Shown here: in pieces, positions 45,524 through 54,251 of the stretch | How positions within the stretch are numbered: the stretch's first letter is position 1 | Layout of the letters: every line of letters starts with the position of its first letter | Notes under the pieces: generated by a model | Told to the model about the DNA's origin: nothing | Databases searched by the model: none | Seen by the model: the letters and a program-made list of their open reading frames with translations, nothing else | Made by a program: the position numbers and the translations under genes | NCBI GenBank assembly: GCA_003133685.1 | Contig: PKYQ01000023.1 | Coordinates: 92,195 to 154,397 of the forward strand | DNA length: 62,203 nt | Origin: Acidimicrobiaceae bacterium | GTDB lineage: Bacteria; Actinomycetota; Acidimicrobiia; Acidimicrobiales; RAAP-2 | Direction of reading: 5' to 3'

Positions 45524-46237
45524 ATGGCTTTACGACGAGTCGTACGAATGCGCCAACAGCCTCGTTGGCGAACTGGGATTACACCGTCGAGAACGATTGA
45601 TGCCTGGAGTCGACCTAGATTTGCGTTCGTGCGACTCAATTTCTCAAGGCGTGGAGGACTAACCACTCGAGTCGTGCTCCTCATGGCTTCTTTCGCGCTA
45701 TTCGGCGTCGCCCCATCCGGTGCGACCACGTCGTCAACGTCCACTTTGCGATGTTGATCAGATGCATTGACGGTCGTGTGGCGCGGTACGACCGGAGGTC
45801 TCGCCGGCACCTTCGGTGAACTGTTCTGGATTCGCAATGAGGGAGCATTCTCTTGCGTCGTGAGCGGTTATCCCACGGTTTCGTTCTACAAGAACAACGA
45901 GCGACTTGCGGTGAAAGCCGAAGACTTTATCGGCCACCGGGGCAACGACCAGATGGGGGTCGCGAAACTGCGGCGGCCACCGACGGTGCGGCTCTCGCCG
46001 TACGGAGGCACAGCGTCCTTTTGGATCTTTGGCACTGACATAGTGACGCCTTGTACGAACGCCAGCCAAATTGTCGTGTCATTACGATCGTTGAGTGGAT
46101 GGGCAGCGGTTCCCGTCCCGCGCGTATATTCGTCTTGGCCATACTGCGGCGACGCGGTTACCGTGAATCCAATAGTGCCGGGTGTTTCCGGCAGTGAACC
46201 CTCTCGACCGCTACGTACAGAGATCTTGCATTTTTGA
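45524..46237 (+). pseudogene. DUF4232-like exported protein interrupted by an in-frame TGA
   Basis: One frame runs from about 45524 to 46237, broken only by TGA at 45755-45757. Before it is a signal-peptide-like stretch (VVLLMASFALFGVAPSGA, then TTSSTSTLRC); after it comes LTVVWRGTTGGLAG, then FSCVVSGYPTVSFY, the pattern of DUF4232 proteins, whose domain normally starts at a Cys like that of LRC. A simple nonsense change such as CGA to TGA would explain it. Readthrough or sequencing error are the alternatives. Confidence 0.55.
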
Positions 46238-46268
46238 GAGGTCGAACGTCGCTTGTAGTGTGCCCAGC

Positions 46269-46559
46269 ATGATTGAAGTCGCAAAGTTCCGACTGATAGC
46301 CGGGATCCAACCAGAGGATGTTTCCGAGCGAAACGCGCACTTTCAACAGCACTACGCCTATCAACAAGATGGTCTGTTGCGTCGAACGGTGGCGAGCGGT
46401 CTCGATGGCGAATGGATTGCCATTACGTGGTGGCGATCGATGAACGACGCGAAGCGATCGGCAACGGAAGCCTTGACGTCATCGGTCGCGATTGATTTCA
46501 CTTCGATGATGGAACCGTCATCCGTGGTGACTGATTTCTTCAAGGAACTGCCCGGCTAG
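46269..46559 (+). CDS. Dimeric alpha/beta-barrel (ABM-like) protein
   Basis: This 96-residue protein has a ferredoxin-like barrel pattern: MIEVAKFRLIAGIQPEDVSE, a YQQDGLLRRTVASGLDGEWIAITWW strand pair, and a C-terminal helix-strand. This resembles antibiotic biosynthesis monooxygenase-like or stress-responsive A/B-barrel proteins. The substrate is unknown. ATG 46269 gives the compact family length. Confidence 0.6.
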   Translation: MIEVAKFRLIAGIQPEDVSERNAHFQQHYAYQQDGLLRRTVASGLDGEWIAITWWRSMNDAKRSATEALTSSVAIDFTSMMEPSSVVTDFFKELPG

Positions 46560-46565
46560 CGAGAA

Positions 46566-46919
46566 CTACTGCTGCACCAGCATTATGAAGTTGCCCTCAG
46601 GGTCCTCGATGGCCGCCAGTGTCTGCCCGTTCTCCAGATCAAAGGGCGAGATGGTATCTCTGCCTCCGAGTTCAATCGCCTTGTCGATTGTCGATCCCAA
46701 GTTGCCCACTTGGATATAGAGCGAGACGTCGGGATTCGCACCGGACTGAATGTGGCCCGCCGGACCCGGTTCTGGACCTCCGATGCCCGCGGGGATGTCC
46801 ATGATCGGACCATCGCCAATTTCCCAGTTGAACAGTGCGGAGTAGAAGGCGCGCTGGCGCTCGGGATCGATCGCCACGATGGACCAGTGAACAATGGGCC
46901 GCGCCCAATCTGAAGTCAT
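46566..46919 (-). CDS. VOC family protein
   Basis: This 117-residue protein of the glyoxalase-like fold has two modules: PIVHWSIVAIDPERQRAFYSALFNWEIGD, and SLYIQVGNLGSTIDKAIELGG with IEDPEGNFIMLVQQ. The pattern fits the subgroup annotated as bleomycin-resistance-like or 27-kDa antigen-like. Function unknown. It is the only minus-strand gene in this part of the accessory region and is convergent with the preceding barrel protein. Confidence 0.82.
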   Translation of the reverse strand: MTSDWARPIVHWSIVAIDPERQRAFYSALFNWEIGDGPIMDIPAGIGGPEPGPAGHIQSGANPDVSLYIQVGNLGSTIDKAIELGGRDTISPFDLENGQTLAAIEDPEGNFIMLVQQ

Positions 46920-46977
46920 AGGGCCACGATAGTGAACGGCGATTCAGATTCGCCGTCGCGCGAAATAGTCTGACCTG

Positions 46978-47370
46978 ATGGGTATTGATCTAGTCAGTGT
47001 GATCGTGAAGGAGTACGACGAGGCGATCGATTTCTTCGTGAATGTACTCGGATGCATTCTGGAGGACGACTCGCCATCGCTCGACGGAGATGGTCAACCA
47101 AAGAGATGGGTCGTGGTGCGTCCGCCGGGCTCGGGATGTGGCATCCTGCTCGCCCAGGCCCGAGGCGAGGAGCAAGAGGCCATGATAGGACGACAGTTCG
47201 CCGGACGCGTCGGACTCTTCTTGCGCGTTAACGATTTCTACGCGTCCTATAAGCACATGATGGACTGCGGCGTCGAGTTCCTCACGGCGCCGCGCACTGA
47301 GTCGTATGGTCAGGTCGCGGTGTTCAAGGATCTGTGCGGCAACAAGTGGGACCTCCTCGGCGCCACGTAG
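46978..47370 (+). CDS. VOC family protein (glyoxalase-like)
   Basis: This 130-residue VOC protein reads VSVIVKEYDEAIDFFVNVLGCILEDD, then GLFLRVNDFYASYKHMMDCGVEFLTAPR, then VAVFKDLCGNKWDLLGA, typical of the common bacterial VOC group. Potential metal ligands are sparse. It is divergent from the other VOC gene 58 nt away, but the two are not close paralogues. Confidence 0.85.
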   Translation: MGIDLVSVIVKEYDEAIDFFVNVLGCILEDDSPSLDGDGQPKRWVVVRPPGSGCGILLAQARGEEQEAMIGRQFAGRVGLFLRVNDFYASYKHMMDCGVEFLTAPRTESYGQVAVFKDLCGNKWDLLGAT

Positions 47371-47540
47371 AGCGCGGGAGAACCGTGCGGGTCAGCAGAG
47401 ACCTTGATGGTGTTCGATTTGTCATCGACTTGACACCTACGCGGTTCGTCCGACGACGGGCCACATCTCTAAACTCGTAGTGCGACCCGTCGTCGCCCCG
47501 GGAAGGTCGCTACGCGCAACTCGAACGCGAACAGCGTTGG

Positions 47541-48002
47541 TTGCTGAAGGGACTGCCGCCCGGCCTCATCAACGAACGAGTGATAGTCGACCATTACTGG
47601 ATTGAAACGACCCTGCGCCTTCGGATGATTCAAAACCGTGATGGAGTCGTTTACAAGCTCAGTCAGAAAATTCGACTTAATGGTGAAGACCCGGAGTTGG
47701 TGAAGATCACCAACATCTATCTCAGCGAAGCGGAGTTCCACGCACTCTCAGTGACTCCCGCGACAATCATCTCGAAGAGCCGTTGGGACGCAACGTCCAA
47801 TGACGTGCGCTTCGCCGTAGATGAGTTCAAGGGCCGACACTCGGGACTCGTGCTCGCCGAGATTGAGTTGCGTGAAGACGAGCCTCGAGTCAGTGGCCCG
47901 GAGTACGCGGTGGCCGAGGTAACGAACGCGAATGAGTACTCCGGAGGTTGGCTGGCGGCGGCGTCGGAGACAGATCTGCGTCGAATTATCAATCGGGAGT
48001 AA
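47541..48002 (+). CDS. CYTH-domain protein, N-terminus probably lost to a frameshift
   Basis: The C-terminal two-thirds matches a CYTH triphosphate-tunnel domain: ETTLRLRMIQNRDGVVYKLSQKIR, and later FKGRHSGLVLAEIELREDE. The start of the domain, LEREQRWLLKGLP (ExExK-like), is encoded in frame from about 47520, yet no start codon exists in that frame after the TAG at 47478. A GTG at 47480 in another frame would join it if one G were removed from the CCCCGGG run at 47496-47502. The gene is thus either frameshifted, misread, or starts at TTG 47541 lacking the first strand. CYTH enzymes hydrolyse triphosphates or cyclise ATP. Confidence 0.6.
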   Translation: MLKGLPPGLINERVIVDHYWIETTLRLRMIQNRDGVVYKLSQKIRLNGEDPELVKITNIYLSEAEFHALSVTPATIISKSRWDATSNDVRFAVDEFKGRHSGLVLAEIELREDEPRVSGPEYAVAEVTNANEYSGGWLAAASETDLRRIINRE

Positions 48003-48020
48003 TCCTCAGATGCTCTGCCG

Positions 48021-48106
48021 TTAGGCGCTGAGATGATTCCTTATGGTGTCGCGACAACGAGAACGAGTGAGCGCGCAAGGCGACTTCAACGTCGATGGCG
48101 CCTAAG
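48021..48106 (+). repeat. Long-range nested inverted repeat before the second maleylpyruvate isomerase-like gene
   Basis: TTAGGCGC (48022-48029) pairs with GCGCCTAA (48098-48105), and inside GTCGC (48049-48053) pairs with GCGAC (48080-48084). The structure ends 24 nt before the ATG at 48130 and could form in the leader RNA. Confidence 0.4.
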
Positions 48107-48129
48107 GTGAAAAGCGCTTGGAGGGCACC

Positions 48130-48876
48130 ATGGACCACGTTGAAAACTGCAACGCATTGGCGGTAGAGGTCGCGCGTTTCTCGAACGTCATGTCGTCGCT
48201 ACCGCTGGACCAGGACGTTACGACGTGTCCCGGTTGGACCGTGTTCGATCTGGCAGAGCACCTGGGAGCAATCCACCGTTGGGCTGAGGAGTTGGTCCGA
48301 CTTCGCTCGCCGGTGCGGATTGCGCGCGAGACGTCTGTTGCGGAGAGAGACGCCGTGAGTCCGAAGTGGATCAGTGACGGCGGGGAACTGTTGGTCGCGA
48401 CAATGCTCGCCGCAAACCCGGATGATGAGATGTGGGCTTGGGGACTCGATCAACATGTTCGATTCTGGTCTCGCCGTCAGTTGCATGAAACGCTCGTTCA
48501 TCGCATGGACCTTGAACTCGCGGCTCAGAAAAGTCCGCGCGCCGAGTCCCCCGTGGCAATTGACGCCATCGACGAATTCCTCTCCAACATCGAGAAAGTC
48601 GGGAAGCATTCGCCGGACTTGTCGCTGCTTCGTGGACACGGAGAAAAGCTGGCCTTTCGAGTTAAGGATGCCGACACACTCTGGTCAATCACTTTTGGCG
48701 AGGACGGTTTCAGCGTATCGAGCACCGACGGAACGTTCGACGCCGAACTCGTCGGTTCGCCAGTGGACTTGCTGCTCGTCATCTTGCGACGACGTGAAGT
48801 GGATCAGGGGAACGTCGAGTTGAAGGGCGACCGTCAGCTGGTCAACTTCTGGTTGACGCACGCCGCCTTTGAGTAA
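48130..48876 (+). CDS. Maleylpyruvate isomerase family (mycothiol-dependent, DinB-like) protein, second member
   Basis: This 248-residue protein has an MDMPI_N domain (TTCPGWTVFDLAEHLGAIHRWAEEL and RRQLHETLVHRMDLELA with metal-site His) and an MDMPI_C domain (ELVGSPVDLLLVILRRRE). Length and motifs fit the family better than the first member at 41138. ATG 48130 is preceded by GGAGG at 48119-48123; a TTG at 48118 is the alternative. The substrate is unknown. Confidence 0.85.
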   Translation: MDHVENCNALAVEVARFSNVMSSLPLDQDVTTCPGWTVFDLAEHLGAIHRWAEELVRLRSPVRIARETSVAERDAVSPKWISDGGELLVATMLAANPDDEMWAWGLDQHVRFWSRRQLHETLVHRMDLELAAQKSPRAESPVAIDAIDEFLSNIEKVGKHSPDLSLLRGHGEKLAFRVKDADTLWSITFGEDGFSVSSTDGTFDAELVGSPVDLLLVILRRREVDQGNVELKGDRQLVNFWLTHAAFE

Positions 48877-48935
48877 CTCGAATTACTCGAGACTGCGCCG
48901 GGGAAATGGATCACCGACCAACGAGTACTGCTCGC

Positions 48936-49119
48936 TGACAGGAATGAACGTCCGTGTGAATGAGATTGCGTTTGGGGAGCAATCTTCAGGCCGCACCACA
49001 TCGCGATGCCGGTGAATGAGCTGCTGCAGCGACGAACGAACGAGATGGCGCGACTCGTACTCACTCCGGGATCCGTTGCGGTCAACGAACTATTTGACGA
49101 ACTTGAAGGACAGGCGTGA
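48936..49119 (+). pseudogene. Remnant resembling ketopantoate reductase (PanE/ApbA family)
   Basis: Two short stretches in different frames recall the C-terminal half of PanE-like proteins: TGMNVRVNEIAFGEQSSGRT (from about 48943) and MPVNELLQRRTNEMARL followed by PGSVAVNELFDELEG (49006-49119). The second matches the family's closing TPVNxxLQ helix and PGSV segment. Frames change between them and the first half of the gene is missing, so this would be a decayed fragment. Assigned from motif memory only. Confidence 0.4.
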
Positions 49120-49129
49120 ACGTCGCACG

Positions 49130-49972
49130 TCACGCGTCGGTGACGCGAACCTCCCGGTCGTAGACATCGGGCCGGCGAAAGTCCATCACCGCGATCTGTG
49201 AGCGTCGGCGCGCGACTTCGCTCAGGTCCAAGGTGGCCACCACGACCTCCGGGCCGCCACTGGTTGCCTCGCCCAGTACTTCACCCCACGGATCGACAAT
49301 GAGTGAGTGACCGTAGGTCGCGATTCCCTCGGCGGTCGTACCGACCTGCGCCGCCGCGACGACGAAGGCGTGGTTCTCGATCGCCCGGGCCCGAACCAAC
49401 AGGTCCCAGTGGGCGCGACCCGTGACGGCGTTGAACGCGGCCGGGATGGCAATGACGTCCGCGCCCGCGAGAGCCAAATTTCGGTAGAGCTCAGGAAACC
49501 TCAGGTCGAAACAGACCGAGAGTCCCAAGGCGAACTCGTCGAATCGGACTACCACGACCTCGTCTCCGGGAACAATGACGTCGGACTCGCGGTGGACGAT
49601 CGCGCCCGGCACGTTGACGTCAAAGAGATGGATCTTGCGATACGTGGCGACGACCTCGCCACCCGGATTGATCACCACACTGGTGTTATAGAACTTGCCG
49701 TCGATCGGCGACTTCTCCAGAAGACTTCCGAGGTGCAGCGTGAGAGCGCGGGACTTCGCGAGTTCGGCCATTCGAGTCGTGGTGGCTCCAGGAACCGTTT
49801 CGGCGGCGTGTTCAAATCCCGCGAAGGGGCCGAGGAAGTTGAAGTACTCGGGTAACTGGACGTACTGGGCACCCCGGTCGGCGGCCTCGTCGACAAGTCG
49901 CACCGCCTCGTCGACGTTGCACGCGACGTCAGAACCGGCGGAAAGTTGGACCGCCGCAACCTTGACCTTCAC
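49130..49972 (-). CDS. Carbon-nitrogen hydrolase (nitrilase superfamily, Nit-like amidase)
   Basis: This 280-residue protein has the nitrilase catalytic triad: Glu42 in QLPEYF, Lys113 in YRKIHLFD, and Cys154 in LSVCFDLRFPELYR. The LRFPELYR continuation is typical of the Nit1/Nit2 group (deaminated glutathione amidase or omega-amidase). GTG 49972 is chosen because a GAGGAGGG Shine-Dalgarno sits just upstream; a TTG at 49987 is in frame. Product length is normal. Confidence 0.88.
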   Translation of the reverse strand: MKVKVAAVQLSAGSDVACNVDEAVRLVDEAADRGAQYVQLPEYFNFLGPFAGFEHAAETVPGATTTRMAELAKSRALTLHLGSLLEKSPIDGKFYNTSVVINPGGEVVATYRKIHLFDVNVPGAIVHRESDVIVPGDEVVVVRFDEFALGLSVCFDLRFPELYRNLALAGADVIAIPAAFNAVTGRAHWDLLVRARAIENHAFVVAAAQVGTTAEGIATYGHSLIVDPWGEVLGEATSGGPEVVVATLDLSEVARRRSQIAVMDFRRPDVYDREVRVTDA

Positions 49973-50255
49973 CGACCCTCCTCTCAACTTGGGTGTAGTG
50001 AAAAACTACCGTGCGACCCTCCAGAGTCGCGAGAGAGTTTCTTATGATGACCGGCGCGACCTCTTGCCGTAGACAAGACAACGATTCTCGTAGATCGGAG
50101 GGAGCGTCGCCCATGAGAAACCACAGTGAGCGCATGATTGAATTTCGCTCGCGGGCTTTGCGCGCACACGATTCATGATGTCATTGGCGACGCGGTCGTT
50201 GCTCGCGATCGTGATGGTCGCGTAAGCAGACCACGTCAAGCGGCCGAAACCGCAG

Positions 50256-50579
50256 TTACTCCGACGACTTCCATTCGTAGTGGCGCACTATCTCGGTCAC
50301 CTCAACTTCGTACTCCCGGTAGAACGCCGTTCGACCGAGCGCCTGCGCCTCGAGGTGCTCGGGCACCTCCTTCCACGCCACGAGGTCCGACATGGACTCG
50401 AAATACGAGATGGTGACGCTCCGACCTGACGCGTCGTCGCGGAAACTCGCGTGGCTGATGTAGCCGGGCATCGTGGCGACCAGGCGGTCAATTCGGCCCG
50501 ACCATTCCTCGCACTCGTCGGCCGAATCGTCCGTTCGGACAGACCGGAAAATACAGACGACGTGAGGCTCTGAACTCAT
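50256..50579 (-). CDS. Antibiotic biosynthesis monooxygenase-like barrel protein
   Basis: This 107-residue protein has the ABM pattern VVCIFRSVRTDDSADECEEW, a MPGYISHASFRDDASGRSVTISYFESMSDLVAWKE core and a C-terminal YEVEVTEIVRHYEW. Members are cofactor-independent monooxygenases or heme-degrading enzymes; which applies here is unclear. ATG 50579 gives the family length; the open frame extends upstream without similarity. Confidence 0.8.
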   Translation of the reverse strand: MSSEPHVVCIFRSVRTDDSADECEEWSGRIDRLVATMPGYISHASFRDDASGRSVTISYFESMSDLVAWKEVPEHLEAQALGRTAFYREYEVEVTEIVRHYEWKSSE

Positions 50580-50655
50580 CGACGCATCGTAGCGTCGGCG
50601 ACCACGCCGATCGGTGGCGTTGGCGCTGCGCCGCGTTCGAATGTATCTTGACGAC

Positions 50656-51462
50656 ATGACGCCACTCGATCGCTACACGCACGGTCATCACGAGTCGGTC
50701 CTGCGCAGCCACACCTGGCGCACGGCGCAGAATTCGGCCGGATTTCTCCTTGACCGTCTGAAGAGCGGCGACAGCTTGCTCGACGTAGGTTGCGGTCCCG
50801 GAACGATCACCATGGATCTGGCCGAGTTGGTTGCCCCGGGGCCCGTCGTCGGCATCGACCGTTCGAAAGAAGTGATCGAACGGGCCCGAGAGGCGGCCGA
50901 AGCGAGAGCGCTGTCGAACCTCTCGTTCGAAGTCGGGGACGTCTACGAACTCGAATTCGAGGACTCGTCATTTGACGTCGTCTACGCCCACCAGGTCCTC
51001 CAGCACCTCAGCGAACCGACGCGCGCACTCGTAGAGATGCGACGCGCGCTTCGAGACGGCGGATGGCTCGCCGTCCGTGACGCGGACTACGGAGAGTTCA
51101 CGTGGTCGCCCCCGAGTGACGGACTGACTCGATGGATGGAGCTGTATCACCAGATCACTCGAAAGAACGGCGCCGAAGCCGACGCCGGTCGGTATCTCGC
51201 TGAGTGGGTCGAGGCCGCTGGTTTCGATTCGCTTGAACGCTCGAGGTCCGATTGGACCTATAAGAGCGTTGAGGAGCGCGAATGGTGGGCCGACCTATGG
51301 GCGGACCGCGTGCTGTACAGCGAATTCGCTCGACAGGGTCTGGAATACGGACTCACCACGAGCGAGGAACTCAGTGAGATCAGTGACGCCTTTCGCGCAT
51401 GGTCGCACAGCGATAACGGGATCTTCGTCGTGGTCCACGAAGAGGTGTTGGCGCGCAGATAG
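50656..51462 (+). CDS. Class I SAM-dependent methyltransferase (UbiE/Methyltransf_11 type)
   Basis: This 268-residue protein has motif I LLDVGCGPGTITMDLAE, motif II VVGIDRSKEVIERARE, motif III FEVGDVYELEFEDSSFDVVYAHQVLQHL and motif IV ALRDGGWLAVRDADYGE. The substrate is unknown. ATG 50656 is chosen. It is divergent from the ABM gene, whose promoter region it shares (76 nt). Confidence 0.9.
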   Translation: MTPLDRYTHGHHESVLRSHTWRTAQNSAGFLLDRLKSGDSLLDVGCGPGTITMDLAELVAPGPVVGIDRSKEVIERAREAAEARALSNLSFEVGDVYELEFEDSSFDVVYAHQVLQHLSEPTRALVEMRRALRDGGWLAVRDADYGEFTWSPPSDGLTRWMELYHQITRKNGAEADAGRYLAEWVEAAGFDSLERSRSDWTYKSVEEREWWADLWADRVLYSEFARQGLEYGLTTSEELSEISDAFRAWSHSDNGIFVVVHEEVLARR

Positions 51463-51628
51463 TCGCGACGTGCGTTATTTCGACAGACCGCAACGAACAC
51501 GAGACCGAGTTCGTAGCCCGCGACCTCGAAGCAGTTCAACGTGGCAAAAGACTGTGACCCGCGCGCGATCGAGGTTTCAACGAGGCGCGCCGTTGCCGGC
51601 CGACTCACCGCGATACCACGCAACGGGT

Positions 51629-53110
51629 TCAGCCCTTCTGCGACCGAATGAATTTGGGCGTGAGTGCGCCACTTCGGGCGAGGTCCAGGACGCTTTCGAA
51701 TCCAGCGGCGACCGCGAGCATGATCGTTTCGCTGTCCGGTCGACCGACGATCGAGAGTCCGACGGGAAGGCCGTCGATGACGCCCATCGGCACGGTGGCG
51801 ATCGGCCATCCCGCGATTGCCGGCGCCTGGGTCACCTGTGACCAGTGAGCGCTCCCGCTGCCGCCCAAGACGAGGTCGTTCTTCCACGCGGGGCTGTAAC
51901 AGGGTGCGATGAAGCACTCAACGTCGGCGAGCGCGGGCGCCAGGCATTGGTCGAGCGCCCACGCCACGTTCCTCGACCTCGCGTCGTGGTACTTCTCGCC
52001 GCCGCGTCCGCCCGAGGCGAGTGCCTGGTCGAAGAATTCGTGACCGAAGAACGCGAGTTCGACGTCGCGATGCTCGTTCTCAAAGTCGATGCATTCCGCG
52101 AGCGTCGACGGTCCTGGGCCGCCTCGGCGCCGCAAGAAGGTCGTCAAGTCGTCGCTCAATTCGCTCAGTAGCACCGTCAGTTCATCGGCGTCGACCGTCG
52201 CGTCGGCTTCGAGGACCGTTATCTCAGAGATCGTTGCTCCGGCGCTGTGAGCTCTTCCGACGACCTCGAGAAACAGTCGGTCGGTGGCGGGATGACCGGT
52301 CGTGAGGTTCGTGGCGGCCGCGACGCGTGCGCCGTCAAATCCCCGGGTGACGCGCTCGAGGACGTGGTCGAGTCCCGTGAGGACCTCATAGAGAGCGGCG
52401 ACGTCGCGGACCGTCCGGGCCATTGGGCCGGCGCTGTCTTGACTCGACGAGATCGGCACGATCCCTTCTCCCGGTACCGTGCCGACGGCCGGTTTGATGC
52501 CGACGACACCATTGAGCGACGCCGGACACGTGATCGAGCCATCGGTCTCGGTCCCAATGGCGAGTGGTGCGAGCCGCGCCGCGAGCGCCGCGCCGGAACC
52601 CGATGAGGAGCCGCCGGCACAGCGGTCCAGTCGATACGGGTTGACGGTGAGACCTCCCACGGCCGACCATCCGCTCGTCGAGAAGGGTGAACGCATGTTG
52701 GCCCATTGCGAAAGGTTGGTGGACCCGAGGATGACGAGACCGGCGTCGCGAAGTCTTGTGACGAGCGGCGCGTCGTGGGCGACGGGACGACCGAGTAGCG
52801 CCGTGGACCCGGCGCTACCTGGCAGCCCAACGACCTCGACGTTGTCTTTGACGAGAATCGGGACGCCGTGCAGAGGACTTCGCACTGCCCCGCGTGACCT
52901 TTCGTCATCGAGGCGCTTCGCGTTCTCGAGCGCGTCGGGCGCGAGGGCCAACACGCTCCGCAGTTCGATCTCACTGCCGGGCGCGTCGATCTCGGCGATT
53001 CGTTCCATCAGCGACGTGACGATGTCCACTGATGACGTCTCGCCGGAGGCCAATGCTTCGGCGAGATCGATCGCCGAGGATTCACAGAGTTCTCCACTCG
53101 ACCGTGTCAT
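51629..53110 (-). CDS. Amidase signature family enzyme
   Basis: This 493-residue amidase has the Ser-cisSer-Lys triad: Lys88 in VPILVKDNVE, the Gly/Ser-rich CAGGSSSGSGAALAA (cis-Ser about 170) and nucleophile Ser about 192 in GTETDGSITCPAS. It is not part of a gatCAB set, so an amide-hydrolysing catabolic enzyme is more likely than Glu-tRNA amidotransferase. ATG 53110 is preceded by a clear GAGGAGG on the reverse strand; the frame extends to 53209 without need. Confidence 0.9.
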   Translation of the reverse strand: MTRSSGELCESSAIDLAEALASGETSSVDIVTSLMERIAEIDAPGSEIELRSVLALAPDALENAKRLDDERSRGAVRSPLHGVPILVKDNVEVVGLPGSAGSTALLGRPVAHDAPLVTRLRDAGLVILGSTNLSQWANMRSPFSTSGWSAVGGLTVNPYRLDRCAGGSSSGSGAALAARLAPLAIGTETDGSITCPASLNGVVGIKPAVGTVPGEGIVPISSSQDSAGPMARTVRDVAALYEVLTGLDHVLERVTRGFDGARVAAATNLTTGHPATDRLFLEVVGRAHSAGATISEITVLEADATVDADELTVLLSELSDDLTTFLRRRGGPGPSTLAECIDFENEHRDVELAFFGHEFFDQALASGGRGGEKYHDARSRNVAWALDQCLAPALADVECFIAPCYSPAWKNDLVLGGSGSAHWSQVTQAPAIAGWPIATVPMGVIDGLPVGLSIVGRPDSETIMLAVAAGFESVLDLARSGALTPKFIRSQKG

Positions 53111-53245
53111 TGATGCCTCCTCGACGAGGCCGAGAATAACACCGCCCGATTCGACTCTGGTCCCGTCATTTCGGGCGAGTGGTCCAAACGACGCTTGGCC
53201 CTGTCGCATCGGAGTTCGCGCAGAGGGGAACGGGGATCGCGTCGA

Positions 53246-54166
53246 CTAGCCCTTGGTGTAGAACGCGATGGCCGACGTCAACACGTCGTCCCAGGGCGTT
53301 GGTACGAGACCGAAGGTGCTGCGAGTCTCGGAGTCGTCGATGATGAACGGGACCTCGAACTGGTACAACGTTTTTGGCAGCTCACGAACGTTGGTACTGA
53401 ACAGTCCCAACACGCGTAGTGCCACCGTTGGAACCTTCGTGATCTTCACGTGTGACGCGCCGACGAGTCGAGCAATGTCGTCAATGGCTTGGCGGACGGA
53501 GCGAGGGGGATTCGCTGGCGCGTGCCACGCCCGACCCCAGGAACGATCGTCTTGAGCGCACGTTACGAGGGTTCGAGCCACGTCGGCGGTGTAGTTCCAA
53601 CTGTGCGGTGCGTCGACATTGCCAATGACCTGACAGCTCTTGTCCGCGAGGATGCGCGGAATGAGAAGGCCGAGATAGCTCTCCGACTTGGGGCCGATGA
53701 AATCAGACGCGCGCACCTCGGTCGCTTTGATTCGGCCTTCGTCGTGCGCGCGTTTGGCGTCGCGCCACATCGTCGCGCGCACTTGGGCCTTCTCGTAATT
53801 CGCCTTGAGCGGATCGTGAGGCGTCATCGGACCGGTCGGGCGTCCGTAGGCGTAGAGATTATTGAGAGTGACAAGTTTCGATCCACTGGCTTCGGCGGCC
53901 GCGAGAATCGCGTTGGCGATTGGAGGCCAGTCGGTCGGCCAGCGATGGTAGGGGGGACTGGCGCAGTTGAAGATCGCGTCGGTGCCTGCCGCGTGTCGCA
54001 CTACCGTCGCCGGATCCGAAGCATCGCCGGTAACCCGTTCAATGAGCGAATGCTCGGGTCCCGTGCCGCGCCGAGAGAGGAGCCGAACGGCGTGCCCTTG
54101 TTGCGCGAGCTCTTCAGCGACCACGGTGCCAATCGCTCCGGCGCCGACAATTAAATATGTTCCCAT
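53246..54166 (-). CDS. NAD(P)-dependent epimerase/dehydratase (extended SDR)
   Basis: This 306-residue SDR has TYLIVGAGAIGTVVAEELAQQG (dinucleotide site, GxGxxG) and LVTLNNLYAYGRPTGP with the Tyr of the active site (YxxxK replaced by a NYEKAQ-like Lys further on). The rest matches NAD-dependent epimerase-type proteins acting on sugar or hydroxyketone substrates. ATG 54166 follows a GAGGAGG on the reverse strand. The divergent TetR gene and palindromic gap indicate local regulation. Confidence 0.85.
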   Translation of the reverse strand: MGTYLIVGAGAIGTVVAEELAQQGHAVRLLSRRGTGPEHSLIERVTGDASDPATVVRHAAGTDAIFNCASPPYHRWPTDWPPIANAILAAAEASGSKLVTLNNLYAYGRPTGPMTPHDPLKANYEKAQVRATMWRDAKRAHDEGRIKATEVRASDFIGPKSESYLGLLIPRILADKSCQVIGNVDAPHSWNYTADVARTLVTCAQDDRSWGRAWHAPANPPRSVRQAIDDIARLVGASHVKITKVPTVALRVLGLFSTNVRELPKTLYQFEVPFIIDDSETRSTFGLVPTPWDDVLTSAIAFYTKG

Positions 54167-54178
54167 CCATCCTCCTCG

Positions 54179-54203
54179 TTTGCGAGAGCACTGCTCTCTC
54201 AAA
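54179..54203. promoter_or_regulatory. Predicted TetR operator 1
   Basis: TTTGCGAGAGC, spacer ACT, GCTCTCTCAAA form an inverted repeat with 10 of 11 pairs. It lies 12 nt upstream of the epimerase start and would control that gene. Confidence 0.6.
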
Positions 54204-54226
54204 CAGTGTGGCACAACTCGCTCGGA

Positions 54227-54251
54227 TTTGCAAGAGCACCGCTCTCTCTTT
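54227..54251. promoter_or_regulatory. Predicted TetR operator 2
   Basis: TTTGCAAGAGC, spacer ACC, GCTCTCTCTTT is a direct second copy of operator 1, with 20 of 25 bases identical and starting 48 bp away. Its right half overlaps the 14-bp perfect palindrome at 54240-54269. Confidence 0.55.

Noticed and set aside
45755-45757. Selenocysteine codon in the DUF4232 gene
   Set aside because: No SECIS-like hairpin is evident just downstream and the family does not use selenocysteine.
48021-48106. attC-like site with GTTAGGC and GCCTAAG
   Set aside because: The two core-like words point the wrong way round for attC (GTTRRRY is upstream of RYYYAA), and the second lacks the final C.
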